Positions 17,505 to 26,504 of a stretch of DNA of 64,000 nt are shown here, piece after piece (the stretch's first letter is position 1; every line of letters begins with the position of its first letter). The notes below the pieces were generated by a model. The model saw nothing but the letters and a program-made list of their open reading frames with translations, had not been told where the DNA came from and made no database searches. The position numbers and the translations under genes were made by a program. Origin of the DNA: Streptomyces violaceusniger. Lineage in GTDB: Bacteria > Actinomycetota > Actinomycetes > Streptomycetales > Streptomycetaceae. The stretch covers positions 7,068,001 to 7,132,000 of the forward strand of contig BJHW01000001.1 in NCBI GenBank assembly GCA_005405945.1, written 5' to 3'.

Positions 17505-18215
17505 TCAGGCGTGCTGGTAGGCCACGAGGGAGATGCCGACGTAGTGCACGACGAAGGCGGCCAGCGTGAAGCTGTGGAACACCTCGTGGAAGCCGAACCA
17601 GCGGGGTGAGGGGTTGGGGCGCTTGGTGCCGTAGATCACCGCGCCCACGCTGTAGAGCAGCCCGCCGACGACGATCAGCGTCATCACGGCGATGCCGCCG
17701 GTGCGCAGGAAGTCGGGCAGGAAGAAGATGGCCGCCCAGCCCAGCGCGATGTAGCACGGGGTGTACAGCCAGCGCGGGGCGCCGACCCAGAAGACCCGGA
17801 AGGCGATTCCGGCGAGCGCCCCGGCCCACACCAGCCACAGCAGCAGCTGCTGTTTGCCGTGGGGCAGGAGCAGCAGCGTGAAGGGCGTGTAGGTGCCCGC
17901 GATGATCAGGAAGATATTGGCGTGGTCGAGCCGCCGCAGCACCGCGGCGGTGCGCGGGCCCCAATTGCCGCGGTGGTAAAGGGCGCTGGTGCCGAACAGC
18001 GCACAGGCGGTGAGCGTGTAGATGGCGCAGGCCAGCCGCCCGCGCGGACTGTCGGCGAGGGCCGTCAGCACCACACCCGAGACCAGGGCCGCGGGGAACA
18101 TGCCGGCGTGCAGCCAGCCGCGCAGCATCGGCTTCAGCGGGAGCGGCGGGGCCGCTTCCGGCCCTGGGGGATTCTCAACGGCGGCATCGGGCGCGGCGGC
18201 AGTCATGGCGCTCAT
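17505..18215 (-). CDS. trhA: Hemolysin III / PAQR-family membrane protein (TrhA-like)
   Basis: A 236-residue integral membrane protein with about seven hydrophobic segments. It carries the PAQR metal-site residues: S/H in FGTSALYHRGNW, D/H in RRLDHANIFLIIAGTYTPF, and HxxxH in FHEVFHSFTLAAFVVHY. Bacterial members affect membrane fluidity; calling them hemolysins is historical. ATG 18215 or the ATG three codons on may be used. It is followed by the coupled TetR gene and is divergent from pckG. Confidence 0.88.
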   Translation of the reverse strand: MSAMTAAAPDAAVENPPGPEAAPPLPLKPMLRGWLHAGMFPAALVSGVVLTALADSPRGRLACAIYTLTACALFGTSALYHRGNWGPRTAAVLRRLDHANIFLIIAGTYTPFTLLLLPHGKQQLLLWLVWAGALAGIAFRVFWVGAPRWLYTPCYIALGWAAIFFLPDFLRTGGIAVMTLIVVGGLLYSVGAVIYGTKRPNPSPRWFGFHEVFHSFTLAAFVVHYVGISLVAYQHA

Positions 18216-18379
18216 GCTACCTACGCACCGTAAGTTACCGGTCCATGTCGAGTGGTGATGGTCACCAAGGCGCCCACTGGACAGATGGCCCGTACAGTCG
18301 GATGATCAAATGAGCGCGGTCGGCACCGGATGAGCTGAGCATCCGGGTCGCAGCCCCCAAGGGGTAGCTGTCTCCATAA

Positions 18380-18403
18380 ACGGATATGAGTGCACATATC
18401 CGT
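18380..18403. promoter_or_regulatory. Perfect palindrome ACGGATATG-N6-CATATCCGT upstream of pckG
   Basis: Left arm 18380-18388, right arm 18395-18403, centre AGTGCA. It is AT-rich against its surroundings and lies ~57 bp before the pckG start, where an operator or activator site would act. It matches no motif I can name with certainty. Confidence 0.6.
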
Positions 18404-18459
18404 CCAAACCCTCAATCAAGACGCCGGAGCGAGTGCGGTTCCGGCGGGATGGAGCGATC

Positions 18460-20295
18460 GTGGCGCCCAGCAATGTGGCTTCCTCCCTCACCACCACCCC
18501 GAGCCCCACGAACCACCAGGAGCTGATCTCCTGGGTCGGCGAGATCGCCGCCCTCACCCAACCGGATCGTGTGGTGTGGTGCGACGGCTCGGAGGCGGAG
18601 TACGACCGCCTGTGCGCGGAGCTCGTCGAGAAGGGCACCTTCAAGCGCCTTGACCCGATCAAGCGCCCCAACTCGTACTACGCCGCGTCCGATCCGAGCG
18701 ATGTGGCGCGCGTCGAGGACCGTACGTTCATATGCTCCGAGAAGGAGGCGGACGCGGGCCCGACGAACCACTGGAAACACCCCGATGAGATGCGTGAGAT
18801 CTTCGCCGGGGAGCAGGGCGTCTTCCGGGGTTCGATGCGCGGCCGGACCATGTACGTCGTGCCCTTCTGCATGGGCCCGCTCGGCTCGCCGCTCTCCGCG
18901 ATCGGCGTCGAGATCACCGACTCCGCCTACGTGGCGGTCTCCATGCGCACCATGACCCGCATGGGGCAGGAGGTCCTCGACGTCCTCGGGGACGAGGGCT
19001 TCTTCGTCAAGGCCGTCCACACCCTCGGCGCCCCGCTGGAGCCGGGCCAGGCCGATGTGCCCTGGCCGTGCAACAGCACCAAGTACATCTCGCACTTCCC
19101 CGAGGCGCGGGAGATCTGGTCGTACGGCTCCGGCTACGGCGGCAACGCGCTGCTCGGCAAGAAGTGCTACGCCCTGCGCATCGCCTCCGTGATGGCGCGG
19201 GACGAGGGCTGGCTCGCCGAGCACATGCTGATCCTCAAGCTCACCCCGCCGCGCGGGGAGGCGAAGTACGTGGCCGCGGCGTTCCCGAGCGCGTGCGGCA
19301 AGACCAACCTCGCGATGCTGGAGCCGACCATCCCGGGCTGGACGGTCGAGACGATCGGCGACGACATCGCCTGGATGCGGTTCGGCGAGGACGGCAGGCT
19401 GTACGCGATCAACCCCGAGGCGGGCTTCTTCGGCGTCGCGCCCGGCACCGGTGAGCACACCAACGCCAACGCGATGAAGACCCTGTGGGGGAACTCGGTC
19501 TTCACCAACGTCGCGCTCACCGACGACGGCGATGTGTGGTGGGAGGGCATGACCGAGGAGCCGCCCGCCCATCTGACCGACTGGAAGGGCAACGACTGGA
19601 CCCCGGCGAGCGAGACGCCGGCGGCCCACCCCAACGCCCGCTTCACCGTCCCGGCCGGTCAGTGCCCGATCATCGCGCCCGAGTGGGAGGACCCCAAGGG
19701 CGTGCCGATCTCGGCGATCCTCTTCGGCGGCCGCCGGGCCAGCGCCGTTCCGCTGGTGACCGAGTCCTTCGACTGGCAGCACGGCGTCTTCCTCGGTGCC
19801 AACGTGGCGAGCGAGAAGACCGCCGCGGCCGAGGGCAAGGTCGGCGAGCTGCGCCGCGACCCGTTCGCCATGCTGCCGTTCTGCGGCTACAACATGGGCG
19901 ACTACATGGCCCATTGGGTGGAGGTCGGCAAGAACGCCGACGCCGCCAAGCTGCCGAAGATCTACTACGTCAACTGGTTCCGCAAGGACGCCGACGGGCG
20001 CTTCGTCTGGCCGGGCTTCGGTGAGAACAGCCGGGTGCTGAAGTGGATCGTCGACCGCCTGGACGGCAAGGCCGAGGGCGTGGAGTCCCCGATCGGGGTG
20101 CTGCCGACGCCCGAGGCACTGGACACCGACGGTCTGGACCTCGACGACGCCTCGCTCGAGCTGCTGCTCACGGTCGACAAGGAGGTCTGGCGCGAGGAGG
20201 CCGGGCTGGTGCCCGACCACCTGGGCACCTTCGGGGAGCACACGCCGAAGGAGATGTGGGACGAGTACCACGCGCTGGTGAAGCGCCTGGGCTGA
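18460..20295 (+). CDS. pckG: Phosphoenolpyruvate carboxykinase (GTP)
   Basis: Interconverts oxaloacetate plus GTP with PEP plus CO2 plus GDP, the first committed step of gluconeogenesis. At 611 residues it has the normal GTP-type length. Visible motifs are the substrate-site region RTMYVVPFCMGPLGSP, the P-loop FPSACGKTNLAML, the metal/active region ETIGDDIAWM, and PFCGYNMGDYMAHW. I prefer GTG 18460 (GGATGGAGCGATC before it) over the GTG nine codons upstream. A perfect palindrome and a likely promoter lie in the gap to the divergent hemolysin-III gene. Confidence 0.95.
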   Translation: MAPSNVASSLTTTPSPTNHQELISWVGEIAALTQPDRVVWCDGSEAEYDRLCAELVEKGTFKRLDPIKRPNSYYAASDPSDVARVEDRTFICSEKEADAGPTNHWKHPDEMREIFAGEQGVFRGSMRGRTMYVVPFCMGPLGSPLSAIGVEITDSAYVAVSMRTMTRMGQEVLDVLGDEGFFVKAVHTLGAPLEPGQADVPWPCNSTKYISHFPEAREIWSYGSGYGGNALLGKKCYALRIASVMARDEGWLAEHMLILKLTPPRGEAKYVAAAFPSACGKTNLAMLEPTIPGWTVETIGDDIAWMRFGEDGRLYAINPEAGFFGVAPGTGEHTNANAMKTLWGNSVFTNVALTDDGDVWWEGMTEEPPAHLTDWKGNDWTPASETPAAHPNARFTVPAGQCPIIAPEWEDPKGVPISAILFGGRRASAVPLVTESFDWQHGVFLGANVASEKTAAAEGKVGELRRDPFAMLPFCGYNMGDYMAHWVEVGKNADAAKLPKIYYVNWFRKDADGRFVWPGFGENSRVLKWIVDRLDGKAEGVESPIGVLPTPEALDTDGLDLDDASLELLLTVDKEVWREEAGLVPDHLGTFGEHTPKEMWDEYHALVKRLG

Positions 20296-20310
20296 GCCAC
20301 CCGCTCCGTG

Positions 20311-20345
20311 GGCCGGGGCCCGTGCCTCAGGCGTGGGCCCCGGCC
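20311..20345 (+). terminator. Hairpin after pckG
   Basis: GGCCGGGGCCC (20311-20321) pairs with GGGCCCCGGCC (20335-20345) around a 13-nt loop, 15 bp after the pckG stop. Confidence 0.75.
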
Positions 20346-20350
20346 GTGTG

Positions 20351-20442
20351 GCGTGCTCCGTGGGGCCCTGGCCGTGCGGCGTGCTCCGTGGGGCCCTGGC
20401 CCTGCGCCCTGCTCCGTGGGCCCGGCCGTGCGCCGTGCTCGG
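20351..20442. repeat. 28-bp tandem repeats after pckG (about three copies)
   Basis: Units starting near 20351, 20379 and 20407 (GCGTGCTCCGTGGGGCCCTG and relatives) repeat every 28 bp, with a partial fourth. The tract is noncoding and lies between converging pckG and the FG-GAP pseudogene. Confidence 0.65.
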
Positions 20443-20452
20443 AACGCCGGAG

Positions 20453-21379
20453 TCAGTCCAGCCGCTCGCGCGTGACGCGGTGGGTGCGGGAGTGGGTGCG
20501 GGAGGTGTCCAGGCCCGTGTCCGTCCGCGGCAGCGTCCAGTACCCGCCCGACCGTGCGGTGGCCACGACGTCCAGGTGTCCGTCCCCGCCCACGTCCAGC
20601 AGCGGCGCCACGGGTGCGAACCGGGTGCGCCGGTACCGCCCGTCCTTCCCCGGCACCCCGGGGGACTCCAGGTCGACGGCCTGGAGGTGGCCCTCCGCCG
20701 GGTGGGCCGCGTCGCGCAGCAGCAGCACCAGGCCCTGGTTGTCGTTGGCCTGGTCCGCGCCGACGACCAGATCTCGGTCATGTCCTCGGTGCCATTGCCG
20801 TCCACGTCGGCGGGCACGCCGACCCGGCCCCGCACATGGGCGCCGCTGCGGGCCGCGTCGTAGCGGAGGCCGCCGGTGCCGCCCCGGCGGACCTGGAGTC
20901 CGGTGTCGGTGATGTCGCCGTCGCCCTCGCTCTCCGGGTCGGTCCAGCGCATCCGTACGGCCGTCGCCGTCGATGTCGGCCCGCACCAGTCGGACGTCCT
21001 CGGCGCCGACCACGGGCGGTTTCAGCAGTCCGGCCCGTACGGTCGTCCGGGTGCGCGGGTCGAGGCCGTGCGGTGAGCCGTAGACGATCCGGATCCGGTC
21101 CTTGTCGTAGGCGGCGAGGTCGTCCTACCCGTCGCCGTTGAGGTCCTGACCGTGGCGCTCGCGGGACACTTCGGCCGTCCCGGCCGTGGGTTGCCGCGGG
21201 CCCTGTCGCGGGGGGCTCCAGCGCAGTCCGGCGCTGGTTGTCGAGGGGGTGTGCGGGGTGCCACCGTGCCCGTTCTTGTCCGAGCCGCCTGAGCCACCCG
21301 AGTCGCCCGCGCAGGCGGCGGAAGCCGCCAGCGCCGCGCCGGCCACGAGCAGCGTGGCGATTCTTCCGCGCGGTTTCAT
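20453..21379 (-). pseudogene. FG-GAP repeat lipoprotein gene, disrupted
   Basis: The N-terminus is a lipoprotein signal (MKPRGRIATLLVAGAALAAS then the AACAGDS lipobox). Calcium-loop FG-GAP blades follow (DLNGDG, DIDGDG, DVDGNGTED, VGGDGHLDVVA), as in integrin-like surface proteins. The frame is broken three times. An in-frame TAG stands at ~21125-21127 where the family would read DGYDDLAAYDKDRIRIVYG. A shift near 20950 moves VRADIDGDG into VRMRWTDPESEGDGDITDTG, and a shift near 20775 returns to VVGADQANDNQGLVLLLRD. The TAG is a substitution, not a run-length error, so this looks like a decayed gene. Confidence 0.7.
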
Positions 21380-21518
21380 GGGCGACAGCTCACACGGCGC
21401 TGTGCGGGGTCCGCCATCCCCTGTCCCGCACCGTAACCCAGTTGTCAGCTTGACCGGGCTCGACCGGCTCGACCGGGCTCGCCTGGGCCCCGCTGGGCTC
21501 AAGCCGACCCGCGTCGGC

Positions 21519-21929
21519 TCAGGCCGCGAGGCCGAGGGCGGTCGCGTGGGCGCGCATGCGCTCGGCCGCCAGCGTCGTGGCCGCCGTGTCGTCGCGGGAC
21601 GTGGCCACGACCAGGGCCCATCCGGCCAGGGTGTGGGCGCGTTGGTGAAGGGCGGCGATATGCGCCGGGTCCGTGGCCGCCGCCGTGGGCGCCGCGCGCA
21701 GCGGGGCGCGGCCGTCGCGCAGGCGGGTGGCCTGCTCGGCGAGGCGCTGGGCGGCGTCGTCGAGGGCGCGGTCCGGGGTGAGGGCGCGCAGCTCGTCCGT
21801 CACGGTGAGCAGTGCGGTCAGATGTCCGGCCAGCCGGATGTCCAGCTCTTCCTCGCGGGAGCGGTGCGGGAAGTCGGGCTTGGGCTCGGCCATGCTGTGG
21901 ACCGACTTGGTGCGGATCGGTTCGTACAT
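21519..21929 (-). CDS. Helical protein of unknown function
   Basis: A 136-residue soluble protein, all helix by composition (Ala/Leu/Arg/Thr), with no recognised domain. Blocks such as LDIRLAGHLTALLTVTDELRALTPDRALDDAAQRLAEQATRLRDG suggest a helical bundle, possibly an oligomer. ATG 21929 is preceded by GGAGG, and a second ATG (residue 13) is possible. A perfect TTAGAC/GTCTAA palindrome lies 36-50 bp upstream of the start, so it is probably a regulated single gene. No function is proposed. Confidence 0.7.
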   Translation of the reverse strand: MYEPIRTKSVHSMAEPKPDFPHRSREEELDIRLAGHLTALLTVTDELRALTPDRALDDAAQRLAEQATRLRDGRAPLRAAPTAAATDPAHIAALHQRAHTLAGWALVVATSRDDTAATTLAAERMRAHATALGLAA

Positions 21930-21962
21930 GGATGGCCTCCAAGGGGTGAGGAGGCCATCCTA

Positions 21963-21982
21963 ACTTAGACTCTGTCTAAAGT
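21963..21982. promoter_or_regulatory. Operator-like palindrome TTAGAC-TCT-GTCTAA
   Basis: Perfect 6-bp arms at 21965-21970 and 21974-21979, extending imperfectly to ACTTAGAC/GTCTAAAGT. It lies ~36 bp upstream of the 136-residue gene. The AT-rich 6-3-6 form recalls Fur-family sites, but I cannot assign it. Confidence 0.55.
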
Positions 21983-22034
21983 TGAGCAGTAGTTAAAAGA
22001 GAGCGGCAGCTGAAAGGGAGCGGTAACCAAAAGA

Positions 22035-23244
22035 TCAGGGTTGGCCGTATCCGTCCAGGAAGTTCCCGATCCGGGTCACCGCGTCGGCAAGGTCCTTCTT
22101 GCCGGGCAGCGTCACGATGCGGAAGTGGTCGGGCTCGGGCCAGTTGAACCCCGTGCCGTGCACGATCATGATCTTCTCGGCCCGGAGCAGGTCCAGGACC
22201 ATCTGCCGATCGTCCTTGATCTTGTAGACCTTGGGGTCCAGCTTGGGGAACGCGTACAGCGCGCCCTTGGGCTTCACGCAGGTGACGCCCGGGATCTGGG
22301 TCAGCAGCTCGTACGCCGTGTCCCGCTGCTCCAGCAGCCGCCCGCCGGGGAGCACCAGGTCGTTGATCGACTGACGGCCGCCGAGCGCCGTGGCCACCGC
22401 GTGCTGCGCCGGCATATTGGCGCACAGCCGCATGTTGGCCAGGATGGTCAGCCCCTCCAGATAACTGGCGGCGTGGGACTTCGGGCCGCAGACCGCGAGC
22501 CAGCCGCTGCGGTAGCCCGCCACCCGGTACGCCTTGGAGAGCCCGTTGAAGGTGAGGGTCAGCAGGTCCGGGGCGACGGCGGTGGTCGGGGTGTGGGTGG
22601 CTCCGTCGTAGAGGATCTTGTCGTAGATCTCGTCGGAGCAGACGATCAACTGGTGGCGGCGGGCGATGTCGGTGAGGCCGCGCAGTATCTCCTCGCCGTA
22701 GACGGCGCCCGTCGGGTTGTTCGGGTTGATGATGACGAGCGCCTTGGTGCGGTCGGTGACCTTGCGCTCGATGTCGGCGAGGTCCGGCAGCCAGTCCGAC
22801 TGCTCGTCGCAGCGGTAGTGGACGGCGGTGCCCCGGCGAGCGAGACCGAGGCGGTCCACAGCGGATAGTCGGGGGCGGGGACGAGGACCTCGTCGCCGTC
22901 GTCCAGCAGCCCCTGCATCGACATCTGGATCAGCTCCGAGACGCCGTTGCCCAGGAAGATGTCCTCGACGTCGAGGTCGATGCCCTGGGTCTGGTAGTGC
23001 TGCATCACCGCGCGCCGCGCGGACAGCAGGCCCTTGGCGTCGCCGTAGCCGTGGGCGCCGCCGAGGTTCCGGAGCATGTCCTCGAGGATTTCCGGGGGCA
23101 TTCGAAGCCGAAGGTCGCCGGATTTCCGGTGTTGAGCTTGAGGATGCGGTGTCCTGCCGCCTCCAGCCGCATCGCCTCCTCGAGCACCGGGCCACGGATT
23201 TCGTAGCAGACGTTGGCGAGCTTCGTGGACTGGATCACCTGCAT
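22035..23244 (-). CDS. Alanine-type PLP aminotransferase (AlaA-like), two frameshifts
   Basis: A class I/II aminotransferase of ~403 residues, closest by eye to AlaA/AlaT enzymes that make alanine from pyruvate with glutamate. Features in order: KLNTGNPATFGFE, HGYGDAKGLLSAR, GNGVSELI, NPNNPTGAVY, SDEIYDKILYDG, and the PLP lysine in FNGLSKAYRVAGYRSGW. The C-terminal substrate region is GALYAFPKLDP. Two one-base losses break it. C5 at 23094-23098 (plus strand G5) separates GFECP from PEILEDM. The run at 22831-22834 separates SLAG from GTAVHYRCDEQ. Restoring one base at each gives the whole protein. ATG 23244 reads MQVIQSTKLANV, a typical family start. Confidence 0.85.
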
Positions 23245-23299
23245 GTCGGCCACCTTACGGCGGTGTATCCGGGGGCGCTCGGTGTTTTTCGCCACGTGG

Positions 23300-23700
23300 A
23301 CGGTGTGTGGGGGCGCCGGGCGGTGGGGCCGCGACTCCGCGCGCCGCCCAGGGGCCGCGCCCCGCGCCGGGCCGCGCCCCGCGCCAGGCCCCGCGCAGGG
23401 CCCCGCGCCCGGGGGCCGCGCCCCGCGCCCCGCGCCCCGCGCCGCACCCGCGTGCCACACTCCGCGCCGGGCCGCGTGCCGCGTGCCGCGTGCCGCGTGC
23501 CGCGCCCCGCGCCCGGGGCCGCGCCCGCGCCCCGCCCCGCGCTCTGCGCTCCGCGCCGGGCCGTGCCCCGCGCGCCCCGCACCGCGCCCGGGGGTCGCGC
23601 TCCGTGCCCCGCCCTCCGTGCCCAGGGGCCGCGCCCCGCACCGCGCTCCGTGCCTCGCTCCGCGCCGGGCCGCGCCCCGCGCGCCCCGCCCCGCGCCGGG
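23300..23700. repeat. GC-extreme imperfect repeat tract (CCGCGCC/GGGCCGCG words)
   Basis: About 400 bp made almost only of C and G words such as CCCGCGCC, GGGCCGCG, CCGCGTG and CCCCGCGC, repeated irregularly. No start has a ribosome-binding site, and all frames translate to Arg/Pro/Ala with no domain. It fills the gap between the aminotransferase and the peptide-binding protein. It may be a site of assembly error as well as a true repeat. Confidence 0.65.
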
Positions 23701-23826
23701 TAACGACTCTGTTTCTGGCGTTAATTTCCGCGAAAGAAGGGTTGGCCCGAGCGAGTGGCGTCGTTATCGTTCACGCACTTCACCCAATCGTTCCACTGAA
23801 CGAGTAAGCGAAGGGTGCTCCCGTTC

Positions 23827-25516
23827 ATGCCCCCGTCCACATCCCCGTTCCCGTCCGCGTCCCCGCCCCCGTCCGCGTCACCCTCCACCTCCGGCGCCGC
23901 CCCCGCACAGCCCCCGCCGCGGCAGCCCCCGCCCCGGCCGGGATACCGCGGCGCTCGGTCCTCACCACCGCGGCCGCGGCCGTCGCCGCGCTCGGCGGCT
24001 CCGCCGCGCTGACCGGCTGCTCGGGAGCCGCCTCCGCCTCCCCGTCGAGGGCCGTGCCCACCCGCGGCCCGGCCGGGCGGCCCGACCGCGGCGGCACCCT
24101 GCGCATCGCCCGGCCGCCCGCCTCCGACGCCGAGACCCTCGACCCGGCGAGCGCGCTGTCCGCGTACGAATACCTCGGCGCGCTCTACAACCGTCTGGTC
24201 CGGATCGCGCCCGACGGCACCGTGGCCCCCGACCTCGCCGAGTCCTGGGAGCCCGACGCCAAGGCGGTCACCTGGACCTTCCGGCTGCGCCGCGGCGTCA
24301 CCTTCCACGACGGCCGCGCCTTCACCTCCGCCGACGCCGCGTACACCCTGCGCCACATCCTCGACAAGGCGACCGCGTCCCCGCAGGCCCCCGTGCTGTC
24401 CCCGCTGGTCGACCCGGGGCGGCTGCGCACCCCCGACGCCCACACCCTCGTCGTCTCCCTGAAGAGCCCGCACGCCGAGTTCCCCAGCCTGCTCACCCAC
24501 TACAACTGCTATGTCGTGCCCGAGGGCAGCGCGGGCTCCATCGGCCGCACCGGCATCGGCACCGGCCCCTTCCGGCTCGCCTCCTTCACCGCCGCCGGGC
24601 CCGGCCGGGTCACCGCCTACGCCGACCACTGGGCCGGGCGCCCGGTCCTGGACGCGATCGACTTCTACACCGTGGCCGATATGCAGGCCCGCTCCAACGC
24701 CCTGCTCGCCGGGCAGGTCGATCTGCTCTCCCAGACCAATCTCGACTTCGCCACCGCCCGGGTCGTGGCCGCCTCCGACCGCGCCACCATCGCCCGCGCC
24801 GAGAACGCCCAGTGGTACGTGCTGCCGATGCTCACCACCGAGAAGCCCTTCACCGATCCGCGGGTGCGGCAGGCGATGAAGCTCGCCTACGACCCGCGCA
24901 CATCCTGAAGGCCGCCCTCCAGGGCGCGGGCACGGCCGGCTGGGACAACCCCGTCCCGCCCAACGACCCCGCCCACATCGCCGCCCACCCCGCCCACGAC
25001 CCCGAGAAGGCCCGCCACCTGCTGAAGCGGGCCGGGCACGAGCGGCTGGCGGTGGACCTCTACACCTCCTCGTACGACCCGATCTTCACGCCCATGGCCC
25101 TCGCCTACCAGGAGTCGGCCGGGCGCGCGGGCATCCGGATCCGGGTCAAGACCGCGGCCGCGGACTCGTACTACACCCAGATCTGGATGAAGAAGCCGCT
25201 CATGGCCACCTACTGGTACACCGGGCGCCCCGTCGACCAACTGCTCAACCAGGTCTTCCGCGGCGGCTCCTCGTACAACGAGACCGCCTGGTCGGACAAG
25301 GAGTTCGACGCGCTGCTCGACCGGGCCCGCCGGGAGACCGACGAGGGCCGCAGGCGCGAGCTGTACGGACAGGCCCAGACGCTCGTCGTCGAGCGGGGCG
25401 GGGCGATCACCCCGATGTTCGCCGACCGGCTCGTCGGGATCTCCCGGAAGGTGCGCGGCTACGCCGAGCACGGCTTCGAGTTCGACTACCTGCACATCGG
25501 GCTGAAGGGGGCGTGA
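23827..25516 (+). CDS. Peptide/nickel-type ABC substrate-binding lipoprotein (family 5), two frameshifts
   Basis: The extracellular binding protein of the importer encoded next. A low-complexity Pro/Ser leader is followed by a Tat-type lipoprotein signal (PRRSVLTTAAAVAALGGSAA, then LTGC). The family 5 fold follows: GGTLRIARPPASDAETLDP, LAESWEPDAKAVTWTFRLRRGVTFHDGRAFTSADA, and the C-terminal LYGQAQTLVVERGGAITPMFADRLVG. One base is missing in the C-run region ~23925-23942, so the start codon and Tat signal are in different frames. Another is missing at CCC 24893-24895, where KLAYDP should continue AHILKAALQG. ATG 23827 is the likely start. The stop overlaps the permease start (TGATG). Confidence 0.8.
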
Positions 25517-26475
25517 TGTTCTCCTTCCTCCTCCGCCGTGTGATCGCCGCGCTCGGCACCCTGCTGCTCTCCTCGGTCATGGTCTTCCTGGCCGTCCAGG
25601 CGCTGCCCGGCGACGTGGCCACGCAGGTGCTCGGCAGGGACGCCACGCCCGACGCGGTCGCCGCCCTGCGCAAGCAGATGGGTCTCGACCAGCCCGCCTG
25701 GGAGCGCTACGCCGACTGGATCAAGGGCGCGCTGCACGGCGACTTCGGCACCTCGCTGGTCACCACCAAGCCGGTGGGCGGCGAGGTCGCCCAGTACCTG
25801 GGCAACTCAGCCCTGATCGCCGTCGTCACCGTCCTCTTCGCGGTCACCGGCTCCGTCGTCCTCGGCGTCGTGGCCGGGCTCTACCGCGACCGCTGGCCCG
25901 ACCACCTGATCTCCACGGTCAGCCTGGTCGGGATGAGCGTCCCCGAGTTCGTCGTGGCCACGGTGCTGGTGCTCGCCTTCTCCGTCACCGTGCCGGTGCT
26001 TCCCGCCGTGGTGCTGTACGGGCCGGGGGCCGGGGTCGGGCAGCTGCTCCCGGCGGTGTGGCTGCCCGCCGCCTCGCTCGCGATCGTCATGGCCGCGTAC
26101 ATCGTGCGGATGGCCCGTACCTCGGTGATCGACGTCATGGCGAGCGAATACGTCACCACGGCCCGGCTCAAGGGGCTGACCACCTGGCGCGTGGTCACCC
26201 GGCACGCGCTGCCCAGCGCCCTGCTGCCCACGCTGCACGTCATCGCGCTCAATGTGGCCTGGCTGGTGGGCGGCGTCGCCGTGGTCGAGAACGTCTTCAA
26301 CTATCCCGGCATCGGGAAGCTGATGCTCACCTCCGTGCAGAACCGCGATCTGCCGGTCATCCAGGCCATCGCCCTCATCAGCGCGGTCGTCTACGTCGTG
26401 TGCAACCTCGCCGCCGACCTCGGGTCCATGGCCCTCAATCCCAAGCTCCGCACCCGAGGAGGGAGGATCCGATGA
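25516..26475 (+). CDS. DppB/OppB-type peptide ABC importer permease
   Basis: A 319-residue inner-membrane permease with six hydrophobic segments. The N-terminus is the family start (FSFLLRRVIAALGTLLLSSVMVFLAVQALPGD). The EAA loop reads YVTTARLKGLTTWRVVTRHALPSALLP. The start is taken as ATG 25516, overlapping the binding-protein stop; the GTG one codon earlier is the alternative. It partners the downstream DppC-like subunit and fused ATPases. The substrate (peptide, opine, metal chelate) cannot be decided. Confidence 0.9.
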   Translation: MFSFLLRRVIAALGTLLLSSVMVFLAVQALPGDVATQVLGRDATPDAVAALRKQMGLDQPAWERYADWIKGALHGDFGTSLVTTKPVGGEVAQYLGNSALIAVVTVLFAVTGSVVLGVVAGLYRDRWPDHLISTVSLVGMSVPEFVVATVLVLAFSVTVPVLPAVVLYGPGAGVGQLLPAVWLPAASLAIVMAAYIVRMARTSVIDVMASEYVTTARLKGLTTWRVVTRHALPSALLPTLHVIALNVAWLVGGVAVVENVFNYPGIGKLMLTSVQNRDLPVIQAIALISAVVYVVCNLAADLGSMALNPKLRTRGGRIR

Positions 26476-26504
26476 GCTCCGTGGAGGATCCGATGAGCTC
26501 TGTG
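26463..26504 (+). repeat. Tandem 21-bp duplication carrying ribosome-binding site and start codon
   Basis: The unit GAGGATCCGATGAGCTCCGTG occurs twice in a row (26463-26483 and 26484-26504, one mismatch). Each copy holds GGAGG plus ATGAGCTC, so the DppC-like gene has two equivalent starts, ATG 26472 and ATG 26493, in the same frame. Confidence 0.8.

Noticed and set aside
23245..23826. Protein-coding gene in the GC-extreme tract
   Set aside because: Frames are Arg/Pro/Ala with no ribosome-binding site or domain.
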